Positions 32,076 through 42,241 of a stretch of 64,000 nucleotides of DNA are shown one piece after another (within the stretch, counting starts at the first letter, position 1; every line of letters starts with the position of its first letter). The stretch is taken from positions 1 to 64,000 of the forward strand of contig CAVRBK010000005.1 of NCBI GenBank assembly GCA_963719025.1, given 5' to 3'. The notes under the pieces are model-generated. The model did no database searches and was not told the origin of the DNA. It saw only the letters and a list, made by a program, of their open reading frames with translations. The position numbers were made by a program, and so were the translations under genes. The DNA comes from Thiosocius sp963719025 (GTDB lineage Bacteria > Pseudomonadota > Gammaproteobacteria > Chromatiales > Chromatiaceae).

Positions 32076-35000
32076 TTAGTCGCCGAAGCTTTTGCTCAGG
32101 CTGTGGCATACATCGCAGCCCACGGGCTCGCCGGCTGCAACGTGGCGGTTGCGGCCTTCGACACTCCAGTTCCGGTCGATGGGCGTCCGCGAGAGTACGG
32201 TGCCGCGATGATCGCTGCCATGGCAGGAGCCGCACGTGCCTCCGCCAGGGCGGCCGTTCTGCCGCTTCGCCGCATCTTTGTGACCTTCTTTCCAGAAGCG
32301 TCGGTCGTCAACGAGGTGCATACCGTGCGGTCCGCCTTCGGTATCGTCCGGCAGTTGACTGGTGATATGGCAGGTTTCACATTCGCTGATCGTGCCAGTA
32401 TGACCTTGCAGCTGTTTGGCTGTGACATTGTCGTTCGCATTCGGGTTGGCATTGGGCCATTCCGCATGAGTCGCTCCGTGACAGCCCTCGCACATTACGC
32501 CACCGTGACCTGTGCTGATCCGATACAGCTGCGGATTGCCCGCTCCTGGGTTAGCCGTTCCATTGAAGCTCGGCGGTACCACGGGTTCCGCGAACCGTTT
32601 GTTGCTGGGCACGATGGGGGTCGCCTTGCTGTCGCCGGTCACGAAGGCTTGGCGCAGGCGAATCCCGTCAGGATTACCGTCAGCGTCAGCCGTGTTGACT
32701 TGCATGCCCGCTGTGCCCACGAGACTGTCGTTTGCGTCACCGGTATGGCATGACCCACATCCCGGCTCGTTGGCCCAAGGGACGCGAGCCTGAGGGTCTT
32801 GCGGATCGTAGAAGTTGCCTGTCAGCGAGAAGGCGCCGACGTTCTGTGGTGACACGTCTTTGGAGAAGTCGTTCCCCACTTGGGCCATGTCACCATGGCA
32901 ATCGCTGCACAACATGCCGCCGTTGAACATCGCACCACGCAGACATTGCGAGTTCTTTCCCGGGTGGCATTGGTAACAGTTCTGGTCCAGTGCGGCGATC
33001 CGTTCACCCTGGTTGAGGATGGTGCCGTCTGCTGCCTGTTGAGCGGCTGGGATCGCTGGGAAAAGCCCTGTAGCACCGTGATGACCATGCATAACATTGG
33101 ACATCGTGCTCTGCTTCAGTTGATCGCGGCCGTTCGCATTGTCCGGATCGTTCTCAGGGCCAACCGGGCCAACGTGTGCCAGATCCAGCGCAGGTGTGTA
33201 GTGGCAGCGCTGGCATACAACAGGCGTCTCATTCTCCAGGTTGGTGCCGTGCTCCTGATCGTGAAGGCGCAGGATGTTGATATCACTGGCGTACTCAATG
33301 CTGACATTGACCGGCAATTCGCCGATTGCGGGATCATCGATCTGCGTGGCCACGTCGGCCAGGTTCACGAGAGCAGCCCCAGCATTGGGAGTTTCCGGCG
33401 AAACCTCGACGTCGGCTGAGTGACAGCTCTTGCAGTTCGCTTCTCCCGATATGGGAAGCACCGTGTCAGTCGTAGCTACCGTGTTGCCGCCAACCGTGGC
33501 CTGAACTCTGACCATTGGATAGGGGTTCTCCCGACCGAAATCGTCGAACGCCGCCATGGGTATACCTGACCCTTCAAACCAGCGCAGGTCTTCAGCGACG
33601 TAGCCAAATGGGAAGTTCACGAAGAAAGGTTTGTTTCGGTAAAACTCTTTTGCGGAGTGCGTCACGTTGCTTACGTACGGTGCCGTCATGCCCGGCATGG
33701 CGTGCTGCGTGGCCACCAGATGTTCGTCACCACTCAGTAACTGGCCGTCGGCACCAATGTAGAGCTCCTCGACATTTGGCACGGGTAGGCCCAGATCCTT
33801 GTTGTTGTCGGGATTGAGGGGATCATAGAAGGCGTCAAGGATGCCGGGGGGGTAGAAGGGTGCGTAGGCCTGCGAGGCGATGTCCCAGAAGTTGGTTTTA
33901 TAGACCTGGCCATCCGGCCTCACGCCTCGGAATACGTTTGGATCACTCAACACCGGGTCGTCGGGATTCGATACGGCTGAATAGGTTACGTTCGCAGTAC
34001 CTGGTTCCAGAATCTTGGGTTCTCCACCACGCTCGATCACTTGAGCGAGGAGTACCTGAAAGGGCGGAAGAATGCTGGCTATGCGGGTGTCTAGATCGCC
34101 GCAATGCATACCCAGGTCGTTGATTGCGAATACCCGGTGGGTGTTGTTGCCGACGAAGGGTTGTTCTGCCACCGGGCCTTCCACGTAGGGGTCGGCCAGC
34201 GTCTCGTTGGAACTCCAACTGGTCGAATTGATCGAGACATCCTGCGCCGGCGGGGTGATTTCATCGTCATCAAGAATCGACGCTACGCCAACGTTATCTG
34301 CGAGATTGGCGTTGGTCGGATTGCTCAGAATCAGCTCAAAGGTCTCTGTGGGTTCCACCGCGCTGTCGTTGACCAACGCGATCGGGATGGACCCAGAGGT
34401 GCTGCCGGCGGGGATGGTCAAGGTTCCACTGGTTTCCAGGTAGTCACCGGTTTGGCCGGCAATTGCCGAACCGTCTTGGGTTGAGAATGCTACCTGGACA
34501 TCTTCTTGTGCCGCTACCGAAAGGCTTACGGTGAAGATGGAGGCGGACGCGCTCTCGCTGAAAATAACGTCGCCAATAGTCATATCGGCTATCACGGGCG
34601 TTGGGGGATCGACCGGACCGCTTGGTGCACAATTGTTCGGTGCATTTCTGACCGTAGCCTCGTCAGACAGTCCGTTGGATTGCGTTACACGTACACGACA
34701 GGGCACCTGGTCAGGCCGTGTGACGCGAATGCGCCAGTCGTCCTCATCCAACTGTTCGCTGCCCAGCACCAACTCGGTATCAAAGGCGTTGGTCAATGTG
34801 ACCGTCTCACCCTTGGACCCTTCGCCACGAACCTCCAGACGTTGTCTGCGGCTGCTCCAGGTCGCTCTGTCGATTTTGAAGTCACCGAGGCTCGCCGCTG
34901 CGGTGGCTTCCGGATTGGTAGTATCGATCGCGCCAGCTGTGGTGCAGTCGCTCGGTGCACCTTTGACATCGGCTTCGGCGGAGCGACCATTGCCCTGAGC

Positions 35001-35288
35001 AGCGTGGACCCGGCACGGCACCTGGTCGGGGTTGCTCACGCGGATGCGCCAGTTCTCTTTGCTCAATCGTTGGGTACCGATAATCCGATTGAGGTCAGCA
35101 GCGTCTGTCACGGTGACAGTCTGCCGCTTATCACCTTTGCCTTTGACTTCCAGGCGTTTTTTGCTGGCATTCCAGCTGGCCTGCTTGATTTCAAAGTCGC
35201 CTGACCAGGCGACTTGTGGCATGGCCGCGAAGCCGAGGCAGCCCCACAGGAATGACGAACAGACTACTAATCTGACGGAATGGTTCAT
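32076..35288 (-). CDS. Secreted nine-haem c-type cytochrome with duplicated N-terminal domain and Calx-beta
   Basis: 1070 residues. A signal peptide covers about residues 1-29. Two tandem copies of one ~85-residue beta domain follow at about 31-115 and 135-220, both with RLEVKG or RLEVRG, then a W-R-IRV-x(3)-DQVPCRV ending. A Calx-beta-like domain occupies 234-342 (TIGDVIFSESASASIFTVSL, VEPTETFELILSNP). A module with AINDLGMHCGDLD (about 388-400) precedes the haem part. Nine CxxCH sites lie in the last ~450 residues: CKSCH, CQRCH, CYQCH, CSDCH, CGSCH, CEGCH, CETCH, CGSCH and CDVCH. It probably carries electrons at or outside the outer membrane. The role is unknown; no partner porin is adjacent. 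Confidence 0.85.
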   Translation of the reverse strand: MNHSVRLVVCSSFLWGCLGFAAMPQVAWSGDFEIKQASWNASKKRLEVKGKGDKRQTVTVTDAADLNRIIGTQRLSKENWRIRVSNPDQVPCRVHAAQGNGRSAEADVKGAPSDCTTAGAIDTTNPEATAAASLGDFKIDRATWSSRRQRLEVRGEGSKGETVTLTNAFDTELVLGSEQLDEDDWRIRVTRPDQVPCRVRVTQSNGLSDEATVRNAPNNCAPSGPVDPPTPVIADMTIGDVIFSESASASIFTVSLSVAAQEDVQVAFSTQDGSAIAGQTGDYLETSGTLTIPAGSTSGSIPIALVNDSAVEPTETFELILSNPTNANLADNVGVASILDDDEITPPAQDVSINSTSWSSNETLADPYVEGPVAEQPFVGNNTHRVFAINDLGMHCGDLDTRIASILPPFQVLLAQVIERGGEPKILEPGTANVTYSAVSNPDDPVLSDPNVFRGVRPDGQVYKTNFWDIASQAYAPFYPPGILDAFYDPLNPDNNKDLGLPVPNVEELYIGADGQLLSGDEHLVATQHAMPGMTAPYVSNVTHSAKEFYRNKPFFVNFPFGYVAEDLRWFEGSGIPMAAFDDFGRENPYPMVRVQATVGGNTVATTDTVLPISGEANCKSCHSADVEVSPETPNAGAALVNLADVATQIDDPAIGELPVNVSIEYASDINILRLHDQEHGTNLENETPVVCQRCHYTPALDLAHVGPVGPENDPDNANGRDQLKQSTMSNVMHGHHGATGLFPAIPAAQQAADGTILNQGERIAALDQNCYQCHPGKNSQCLRGAMFNGGMLCSDCHGDMAQVGNDFSKDVSPQNVGAFSLTGNFYDPQDPQARVPWANEPGCGSCHTGDANDSLVGTAGMQVNTADADGNPDGIRLRQAFVTGDSKATPIVPSNKRFAEPVVPPSFNGTANPGAGNPQLYRISTGHGGVMCEGCHGATHAEWPNANPNANDNVTAKQLQGHTGTISECETCHITSQLPDDTEGGPHGMHLVDDRRFWKEGHKDAAKRQNGRPGGGTCGSCHGSDHRGTVLSRTPIDRNWSVEGRNRHVAAGEPVGCDVCHSLSKSFGD

Positions 35289-35467
35289 TGGGTTTGCCCC
35301 CTGTTGTTATTTGTTCTTGGGGTGGAACATTGATCCCCAAACGAATGCACACAGGTGTGTGACGTCAAAGCTTAGATGTGAGAACGAACGAAACATGGAA
35401 AAACATCCCCGGATTTCTCAAATTGCTTCGAATGGTGAGATACGGATCACAGGTTTGCCGGTGATAA

Positions 35468-35625
35468 GGGCACCTCTAACAATCCATGGATGGCACCTTG
35501 AACGACATAATCCGCGCTTGCTGCGCTGAAGACCTTCGCAATAGCCCGCTATTACGTGCGGCCTTCACCTTGCCAGCCCGAATTCTGTCGCCCAATTTGC
35601 TCACCCAGGATCATTAGAGATGCCC
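35468..35625. mobile_element. 158-bp MITE-like element with terminal inverted repeats
   Basis: Left end GGGCACCTCTAA (35468-35479) and right end TTAGAGATGCCC (35614-35625) are inverted repeats with 11 of 12 bases matching. The match extends to about 17 of 22 bases. Both ends are flanked by ATAA (35464-35467 and 35626-35629), a target duplication. No transposase frame fits inside. The ends resemble those of IS5-type elements. The surrounding gap 35289-35873 holds the cytochrome promoter but no convincing gene. Confidence 0.7.
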
Positions 35626-35873
35626 ATAAGTTATGCCTTGGAACACGCAGGTTGATCTCGTGGCTGAACCGGTGGTGCTGAACGAGCATCGATAAATATT
35701 AAGATATATACAATTGCTGGTGCGCTTCGTCGGAATTGGTAGCTGATCCACTGTGGGCGTGGAGGAATCGTTATTTATTCCCGCCAGGGGGTCATCGGTG
35801 AGGCCGGCGCAGCTTAGGATAGGATGCGTAAACCGGCAATAAATGGGGCAAGTGCCTGGGCGGGAAATTCGTT

Positions 35874-36077
35874 ATGCACAAGTTTGGTGTGATTGCGCTG
35901 ATCGTGGGAGCCGTGGCCACTGTCGTCGGGCTGGGCGCTGGCTTCGGCTTCATGTTCGCGGGCCATGATGAGCCGGCCAAGCTGTTTCTGGCCCTCGTGC
36001 CGGTGGGGTTTCTGGTCGGTTTTACCGGTGTGGTGGCGACGCTGCTCAGCGAGCCGAGATCGGACGATCGCTCGTAG
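35874..36077 (+). CDS. Small two-helix membrane protein
   Basis: 67 residues with two hydrophobic helices (FGVIALIVGAVATVVGLGAG and LFLALVPVGFLVGFTGVVAT) joined by HDEPAK, and a polar tail. This hairpin resembles other small conserved inner-membrane proteins of unknown function. It stands alone between the MITE and csiV. GC and codon use fit the genome. Confidence 0.6.
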   Translation: MHKFGVIALIVGAVATVVGLGAGFGFMFAGHDEPAKLFLALVPVGFLVGFTGVVATLLSEPRSDDRS

Positions 36078-36235
36078 CCAGCTTTGTTGGCTGCTCCTGC
36101 GCCGGTGTGAGCCTGTTTTCCGGCATGCTCCAGACGGTTTGATGCAGTCAGAGGAGACATATTGTGCAGTGTCTGTCTGACAAAAAGGTGTCAGACGGGT
36201 CTCACGGCTATTCTGCCAATACCGGATCGGGCAAT

Positions 36236-36862
36236 TCAGCCTGGCTGGGCAGTTCCTGCCGGCGTGGCCGGCTTGGGTTCGCCACTGGCGGCATCGCCCG
36301 CCTCGGGTGCCGGGGCGGCGGCACGCAGTCGCGTCGCCTGAATGAGAATCCCCAGCTTGGGATGATCGACGTAGTGCAACTCGTCACTGCGCATGCGCCG
36401 GTTCAGTTTGATCCGATAGGGCGCCGGTGCGTTGACGTCACGCAGCAGCAGGTCGGTATCGAGGTGGAGAAAACGGCCGCGGGTAATGCGTACCAGCCCG
36501 TTCAGGCGTCCGCCATCTACCCACCGCCAAGACTGGCCATTGCGACGGCCGGGCACCTGGCGCCAGGCCACATGCTTGTGGACGATCATGCCCTTTCTCT
36601 TCAGCGTGTAGGCCAGCGGCCCAAGCTTCTTCGATGAGGCCGGCAGTGCGCCGCCACCTTCAAGATTGGCGACTGCCTGGGAGCGGCTCGGCGAGCCGGG
36701 CTCTGCAGGCCAGAACTCGGTCTCCACGCCTCCCGGGCGTTCGAAGATGATCATCTCGAATTTGTAGGCGTCACTGGTATCGCCGATCGCCGGACCGGTC
36801 AAACCGAACAGCGCAAAAGAAAAAGCCAGGGTCGCGCTGCGGATCTTCTGTCTGGTATTCAT
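36236..36862 (-). CDS. csiV: CsiV family periplasmic protein
   Basis: I use ATG 36860-36862, giving leader RSATLAFSFALFGLTGPAIG. A GTG at 36875-36877 overlaps the mfd stop (GTGA) and would add five residues, so translational coupling is possible. The core YKFEMIIFERPGG near 35, LKRKGMIVHKHVAWRQVPGR, and GLVRITRGRFLHLDTDLLL match CsiV, the peptidoglycan-binding partner of DD-carboxypeptidase-type factors known from Vibrio. The gene typically follows mfd in gammaproteobacteria, as here. The C-terminus is an Ala/Pro-rich tail. 208 residues. Confidence 0.8.
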   Translation of the reverse strand: MNTRQKIRSATLAFSFALFGLTGPAIGDTSDAYKFEMIIFERPGGVETEFWPAEPGSPSRSQAVANLEGGGALPASSKKLGPLAYTLKRKGMIVHKHVAWRQVPGRRNGQSWRWVDGGRLNGLVRITRGRFLHLDTDLLLRDVNAPAPYRIKLNRRMRSDELHYVDHPKLGILIQATRLRAAAPAPEAGDAASGEPKPATPAGTAQPG

Positions 36863-36873
36863 AAGCGGTGACT

Positions 36874-39800
36874 TCACTGTATCCCGAGTGATTGGTCAAG
36901 TAGCGTCTTCACATCGTCGACCCGGGTCTCGGGATCGCTCAGATCGGCAATGAAGCGCAATTTGTCGTTGCCGTCGAGCTTGAAAGACTTGGGTTGGCTC
37001 TGGATCAGCTGGATGATTCGTATCGGATCGATTTTCGGCTCGGCGTCGAAATGGATCTTGCCACCGGCCGGTCCGGCCTCGATCTTCCTGATGCCATAGG
37101 GCTGGGCCTGCAGTTTGAGTGCGGTGACATCGAACAGGTTGTTTGCGGCGGGTCGGCAACAGGCCGAAGCGGTCGATCATCTCGACCTTCAGTTCGCGCA
37201 GTTCTTCGGTCGATTCGGCCGATGCGATGCGCTTGTACTGGATCAGGCGGATGTGCACGTCCGGCAGATAGTCGTCCGGCAGCAGTGCGGGTATGTGCAG
37301 GTCGACCTCGGTGCCATGGTCGAGCGGACGATCGAGTTCCGGCTGCCGTCCGGCGCGTATCGCCTGTCACCGCCTGTCTCGAGCATTTCCGTGTACAGCG
37401 TGAACCCGATTTCGTGGATCTGTCCGCTCTGTTCGTCGCCCAGCAGTTCACCTGCGCCGCGGATCTCCAGGTCGTGGGTGGCGAGGGTGAAGCCGGCGCC
37501 GAGCTCTTCCAGCGATTCGATCGCCTCCAGGCGTTTGCGGGCATCGGGCGTCATCGCCTTGCGTGGCGGCGCAATCAGGTAGGCATAGGCACGGTGATGC
37601 GAGCGTCCGACGCGGCCGCGCAGTTGATGCAACTGGGCCAGGCCGAGCTTGTCGGCGCGGTCGATAATGATGGTATTGGCACTGGGTACGTCGATGCCGC
37701 TTTCGACGATGGTGGTACACACCAGGATGTTGAAACGCTGGTGATAGAAGTCGCGCATGATGCGTTCGAGTTCACGCTCGCGCATCTGTCCATGGGCAAA
37801 CTCGACGCGCGCGCCGGGCACCAGATCGGCCATCTTCTGCGCGGCCTTCTCGATGCGTCGAGACCTCGTTGTGCAGCAGGTACACCTGGCCGCCACGATT
37901 GATCTCGCGCTGGCAGGCCTCGCGGATCAGTACGTCGTTCCACTGGCTGACGAAGGTCTTGATCGGATGCCGTGCGGCCGGCGGCGTGGCGATGATCGAC
38001 AGGTCGCGCATGCCCGACATCGCCATGTTCAGCGTGCGCGGAATCGGCGTGGCGGTCAGGGTCAGGATGTCGACCTCGGCGCGCATGGCCTTGAGGCGTT
38101 CCTTGTGCCGGACACCGAAGCGGTGTTCTTCGTCGATGATCACCAGCCCCAGGTCCTTGAACCTGACGCCCTGGCCCGAGCAGTTTGTGGGTGCCGACGA
38201 CGATATCGATTTGGCCGTCTTTCAGACCCTTGAGTACCTGGTTGGCTTCTTTGGCCGAGCGAAAACGAGACAGGCTTTCGACCTTGAACGGCCAGTCGGC
38301 AAAGCGGTCGGAAAAGTTCTGGTAGTGCTGCTGTGCCAGCAGGGTGGTCGGTACCAGTACGGCGACCTGTTTGCCGGCGTTGGCAGCGATGAAAGCGGCG
38401 CGCATGGCGACCTCGGTCTTGCCAAAACCGACGTCACCGCAGACCACGCGATCCATCGGTCTGGGCGAGGTCATGTCGCTCGACGATGGCGGCGATGGCC
38501 TCGTCCTGATCGGGCGTCTCCTCGAATTCGAAATCGGCGGCAAAGCGCCGATAGTCATCTTCGGGCACCGGCAGGGCGGTGCCGTGTCGTGCCTCACGCC
38601 GGGCGTAGATGTCGAGCAGTTCGGCCGCGACATCATGGACGCGCTCGGCGGCACGTTTGCGTGCCTTTTCCCACTGGTCGCTGCCCAGTCGGTGCAGTGG
38701 CGCCGATTCCGGCGAGGCACCGGTGTACCGGCTGATCAGGTTGCAGCGAGGCCACCGGCACGTACAGCTTGTCGCCGCGTGCGTATTCCAGGGTCAGAAA
38801 CTCGGTCCTCTGTCCGCCGACCTCGAGGGTCTGCAGGCCGAGGAAGCGGCCGACACCGTGTTCTTCGTGGACGACCGGCTGCGCCCTCGGTGAGTTCGGC
38901 GAGATTGCGCACGATCTGATCGGCGTCCTGGCCCTTGCGGCGGCGGCGCTGCTTGACACGTTCGCCAAGCAGCAGCGCCTCCGGGATGAGCAGTACACGC
39001 TCATCGGTCAGCCACAGCCCGCTTTCGAGGCCGGCGACGGTGATACAGGGCGAGACGTCGCTGTCGAGGAACGCCAGCCAGTCCTTTGCGGCGGTAGGAC
39101 GAATGCCAAAGCCATGCAGGGTTTCGAGCAGTGCCTCGCGCCGTCCGGCGGTTTCGGCGACGAACAGTACGCGGGCATCGTTGCCGGTCATCGCGGCACG
39201 CAGCGCCTGCGCCGGCTCGGCGGCCTTGGCCTGGATGCCGACTGGCGGGACGGGCCTGCTCGGCGAGATTGATGCAACCATCGGCTGAACCGCCGCACTC
39301 GGCATCTCCCTTCGCCGTTTCGACGGTACCGAATCGTTCGATTCGGGCATTCAGTTCTTCTGCGTCGAGATAGATCGCCTCGGGCGGCAGCAGTGGACGT
39401 TCGAGATCGTAGCGGCGTTGCTCGTAGCGCTCGGCGACGCCGTCGAGAAAGTGCCGGGTCTCGTCTTGGAGGTGCGCGTCGAAAACAACGACACTGCTTT
39501 CCGGCAGGTAGTCGAACAGCGTTTCGGTGCTCTCGAAAAACAGTGGCAGGTAGTACTCGATGCCGCCAGGAGGCTGACCCTCGCTGACGCCCCGGTAGAT
39601 CAGGCTGCGCTGCGGATCGCCCTCGATCTGCTCACGGTAGGTCTTGCGAAAGCGCGCGATGGCATCCTGGTCGATTGGATATTCGCGCGCCGGCAACAGC
39701 TCTATCCGCTCGACCTTGTCGAGCGTGCGCTGGGTTTCGGGATCGAAGGTGCGGATCGAGTCGATCTCGCGGTCGAACAGGTCGATACGGTAGGGCGTGT

Positions 39801-40365
39801 CGCTGCCCATCGGGAACAGGTCGAGCAACGAGCCGCGCACGGCGAACTCGCCGTGTGCCATGACCTGCGAGACACAGTTGTAACCGGCGGCCTCCAGGCG
39901 TTGGCGGAAGGGGTCCAGGTCGAGTGCCTCGCCACGTTGCAGCAGCAGACTGTTGGCATCGAGAAACGCCTGCGGCAGCAGGCGCTGCAGCAGCGTGGCG
40001 ATCGGCACCACGACGACACCACGCTGCAGGCGTCGCAGCCGATGCAGGGTCAGCAGGCGCTGCGAGACCAGTTCCGGTAGCGGCGAAAAAACGTCGTAGG
40101 GCAGGGTCTCCCAATCCGGGAAACTCAGTACCTCGATGGTTGGATCGGCGAGAAAGAAACGGATCTCCTCCATCAGCCGGTACGCGGCCTGCACGTCGGC
40201 TGTGACCACGAGGATCGGCGCCGCTGCGCTCGACACGCTGCGCGCTATGGCGAGTCCGGTGGATGCGCCGGTGCATCGGCCCCAGCGAACGCGTGGCGAT
40301 GATTGACTGGGAAGGGGCGGTACAACTGGTTTCAAAACGGTGGTCCGGACGCAAAAGCGTGGCAT
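36874..40365 (-). CDS. mfd: Transcription-repair coupling factor, broken by about nine single-base insertions
   Basis: Starts MPRFCVRTTVLKP at 40365. The UvrB-like part is clear (FPDWETLPYDVFSPLPELVS, AHGEFAVRGSLLDLFPMGSD), then the RNA-polymerase-interaction domain (HEEHGVGRFLGL), helicase motifs CGDVGFGKTEVAMRAAF, DEEHRFGVRHKE, TLTATPIPRTLNMAMSGMRD and RGRVGRSHHRAYAYL, and a C-terminal degron-like domain ending DQSLGIQ. Frame moves are needed near 39260, 38885, 38745, 38460, 38170, 37860, 37380, 37365 and 37150. Each changes the phase in the same direction, as one extra base would. Corrected length is about 1,160 residues, normal for Mfd, which removes stalled RNA polymerase and recruits UvrA. 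Confidence 0.9.
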
Positions 40366-40386
40366 TTTCGCACAAGCGGCGTGCCA

Positions 40387-40674
40387 ATGGCGCCGGCATC
40401 GGAGATGTCGCCGGTCGACGACGGATTTCGCAGCCGCATCGAGACGCTGTTTTCGCAATGGCGGAACGCAATTCGGGATGCCCTGGGGAGGGCTTGTTCA
40501 GCGGGCCTCCTGAGGCCGGGGGTCGATCACGAGGCGGCGTGTATTGTCGCGGCCCTCGAAGGCTGCATCGGCACCGCAAAAAATGCCCAGAGCAGGGATC
40601 TGCTGCAGGCCTGCGGTCGAGGTCTGCCGGCCTATCTCCACTCGCTACGCCGACCGGCAGACCAGGGGTTGTAA
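40387..40674 (+). pseudogene. C-terminal remnant of a TetR-family regulator
   Basis: The frame after 40387 encodes RIETLFSQWRNAIRDALGRA, then AGLLRPGVDHEAACIVAALEG and ARSRDLL-type helices ending LPAYLHSLRR. This is the ligand-binding half of many TetR/AcrR regulators. The N-terminal DNA-binding helix-turn-helix is missing; upstream on this strand is the antisense of the mfd start. So about 95 residues of a gene of roughly 190 remain. It overlaps the region where the mfd promoter must lie. A recently truncated gene is the simplest reading. Confidence 0.6.
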
Positions 40675-40789
40675 AGAACGATTCTTCCGTGGGCTGCTCG
40701 CCAACCGCTGGTGGGTGATTGTGCTGACCTTGCTGATCGTCGGCCTGGTTGGCTCCGGGGCGCGACACATTGTTTTCAGTGCCGAGCAC

Positions 40790-41302
40790 TCATCGTATCT
40801 CCTCGATCGTCAGGGTCTTTTCGTGAATCTGTGGGACCAGCAGCCCGTAGCCCTGCTGCTGCCAATACACGATCTCTGTCATGGCTGAAGGCACGATCTC
40901 GACAAAGTCATAAAAACTGTCTGCGGCATAGCCGTAATCGGTCGCCGCCAGGCTGCACGCCTTGAAACGGACCCCCAGACTGGCGTAATAGCGCATGCGC
41001 TCGACCTGGTCGCGATACTTCTCGTAATTGTGTATGGCCAGCGTGACGATCTCGGTCCCATGTATTACGACGACGATATCGATGAACTCGGGTGCCATAT
41101 CATAGGGTGACTCGGTCAGCGGGTTCATGAACGAGCGCAACCAATACAGACCGTTGCTGATGTGGGCCGGGTGGGCGAAGAAAAAGTCCAAAACCGCTTT
41201 GGGTTGTTTGTAGGGTGGGAATGTCTCTTCGGCGCTGTGCGCCATGGGTAGCGTCAGGGTCAACAATAAACTCAGAACGACAAGCTTGGGTGTTGTGGCC
41301 AT
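40790..41302 (-). CDS. Exported DsrE/DsrF-like protein
   Basis: 170 residues from ATG 41300-41302, AGGAGG site. The leader is MATTPKLVVLSLLLTLTLPM, cleaved near AHS-A. The mature fold is DsrE-like: FIDIVVVIHGTEIVTLAIHN, then a helix YRDQVERMRYYASLGVRF, the conserved cysteine in FKACSLAATDYGY, and VPSAMTEIVYWQQQGYGL. DsrEFH and TusBCD proteins carry sulfur on that cysteine in the cytosol; a signal peptide puts this one in the periplasm. It may accept or pass sulfane sulfur there together with the exported rhodanese encoded next. A terminator separates the two genes. Confidence 0.75.
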   Translation of the reverse strand: MATTPKLVVLSLLLTLTLPMAHSAEETFPPYKQPKAVLDFFFAHPAHISNGLYWLRSFMNPLTESPYDMAPEFIDIVVVIHGTEIVTLAIHNYEKYRDQVERMRYYASLGVRFKACSLAATDYGYAADSFYDFVEIVPSAMTEIVYWQQQGYGLLVPQIHEKTLTIEEIR

Positions 41303-41416
41303 CGGTTCGCCTCCTGATGGAGCCTTTTGCTGACAGTGTAGTTTCTTGCCGAACAGCGAGGGGACAGGGAAAACAGGGTAATCCCGGTCCGCCTCATGGG
41401 CCGATTGCCCGGGTAC

Positions 41417-41441
41417 AAAAAAGGCGGCCACAGTGGCCGCC
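41417..41441 (-). terminator. Intrinsic terminator after the exported rhodanese
   Basis: Minus strand: GGCGGCCA-CTG-TGGCCGCC (41423-41441) followed by TTTTTT (41417-41422). It lies 27 bp past the rhodanese stop and before the DsrE-like gene. Confidence 0.9.
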
Positions 41442-41467
41442 TCGGCATTTTTAGCCAGGGTGACGTT

Positions 41468-42124
41468 TCAGGGCTTTACCGTGGTCAGGCCCAGAATCTC
41501 CCAATCCTGCATCCCGCCGCGGTACCACTTGACCTTGGTCCCCGGGTAGCCGAAGCGGATCAGATTCTTGATGTTGTTCGGTGACTGACCGCACCACATG
41601 CCGTTGCAGAACATGATGAGCGTCTTGGCGTTCTTGAAGTCCCAGAGGCCCTCCAGTTCCTGGGCGCCGAACTGGCCGGTGAGAATCTCGCCAATCGATA
41701 TCGGATCGGCACCCTTGGCCGGGTTCAGCTTGGTCCATGGAATGTTCACGGCACCCGGTATCGTGCCTTTCGCGACCCAGTCAGGCGTGCGCGAATCGAT
41801 CAGAACGATGTTGTCGTCACCCGCTATCATCTTCTGCACGTAGCCAATCAGCTCAACCTCGCCGATGGTTTCAACGCCACCTGGGAGTTGCGACGGCTGG
41901 ATGCAGAATGGCGGACACTTGCGCGAGGTTTTTGCGAACGCCGGATTCACCGTGTTCGACTGGTTTTGATCTCGCATGATGGTGATCTTTTTGCCGTTCA
42001 GCATGCCTTCCATCTTGTCCATGGAACGGGTGATGCCTACCGCAAGGTCTGCGGCGGAGACATTGGCTGTCAGAATCGTTGCCAGGGCGGCGATGGTTGT
42101 CATGGCGGCTTTCGAAATTTTCAT
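41468..42124 (-). CDS. Exported rhodanese-domain protein
   Basis: 218 residues from ATG 42122-42124, AGGAGG ten bases upstream; an ATG ten codons earlier is possible. The leader is MKISKAAMTTIAALATILTA, cleaved after VSA. The rhodanese domain spans about 95-215: NIVLIDSRTPDWVAKGTIPG, then the active loop FCNGMWCGQSPNN near 170 with the catalytic cysteine and a second one at the loop end, and KWYRGGMQDWEILGL. A cysteine pair upstream (RKCPPFCIQPSQL) is unusual. It should move sulfane sulfur to a thiol acceptor in the periplasm. Confidence 0.85.
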   Translation of the reverse strand: MKISKAAMTTIAALATILTANVSAADLAVGITRSMDKMEGMLNGKKITIMRDQNQSNTVNPAFAKTSRKCPPFCIQPSQLPGGVETIGEVELIGYVQKMIAGDDNIVLIDSRTPDWVAKGTIPGAVNIPWTKLNPAKGADPISIGEILTGQFGAQELEGLWDFKNAKTLIMFCNGMWCGQSPNNIKNLIRFGYPGTKVKWYRGGMQDWEILGLTTVKP

Positions 42125-42241
42125 CCGCAGTTTTCCTCCTGAGGGAATGCGCAAAAGCGGTTTTTTTGTTGAATCGGAAAGGTGGCGGGCTGGGGCGCCG
42201 CCTGAAAAAACGTGAATATCGGCGTTGCCTGCAGACAGACC

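Noticed and set aside
36175..36196. Inverted repeat GTCTGACA / TGTCAGAC
   Set aside because: An 8-bp stem in a convergent gap with no T-run and no second copy seen; too little to call an element.
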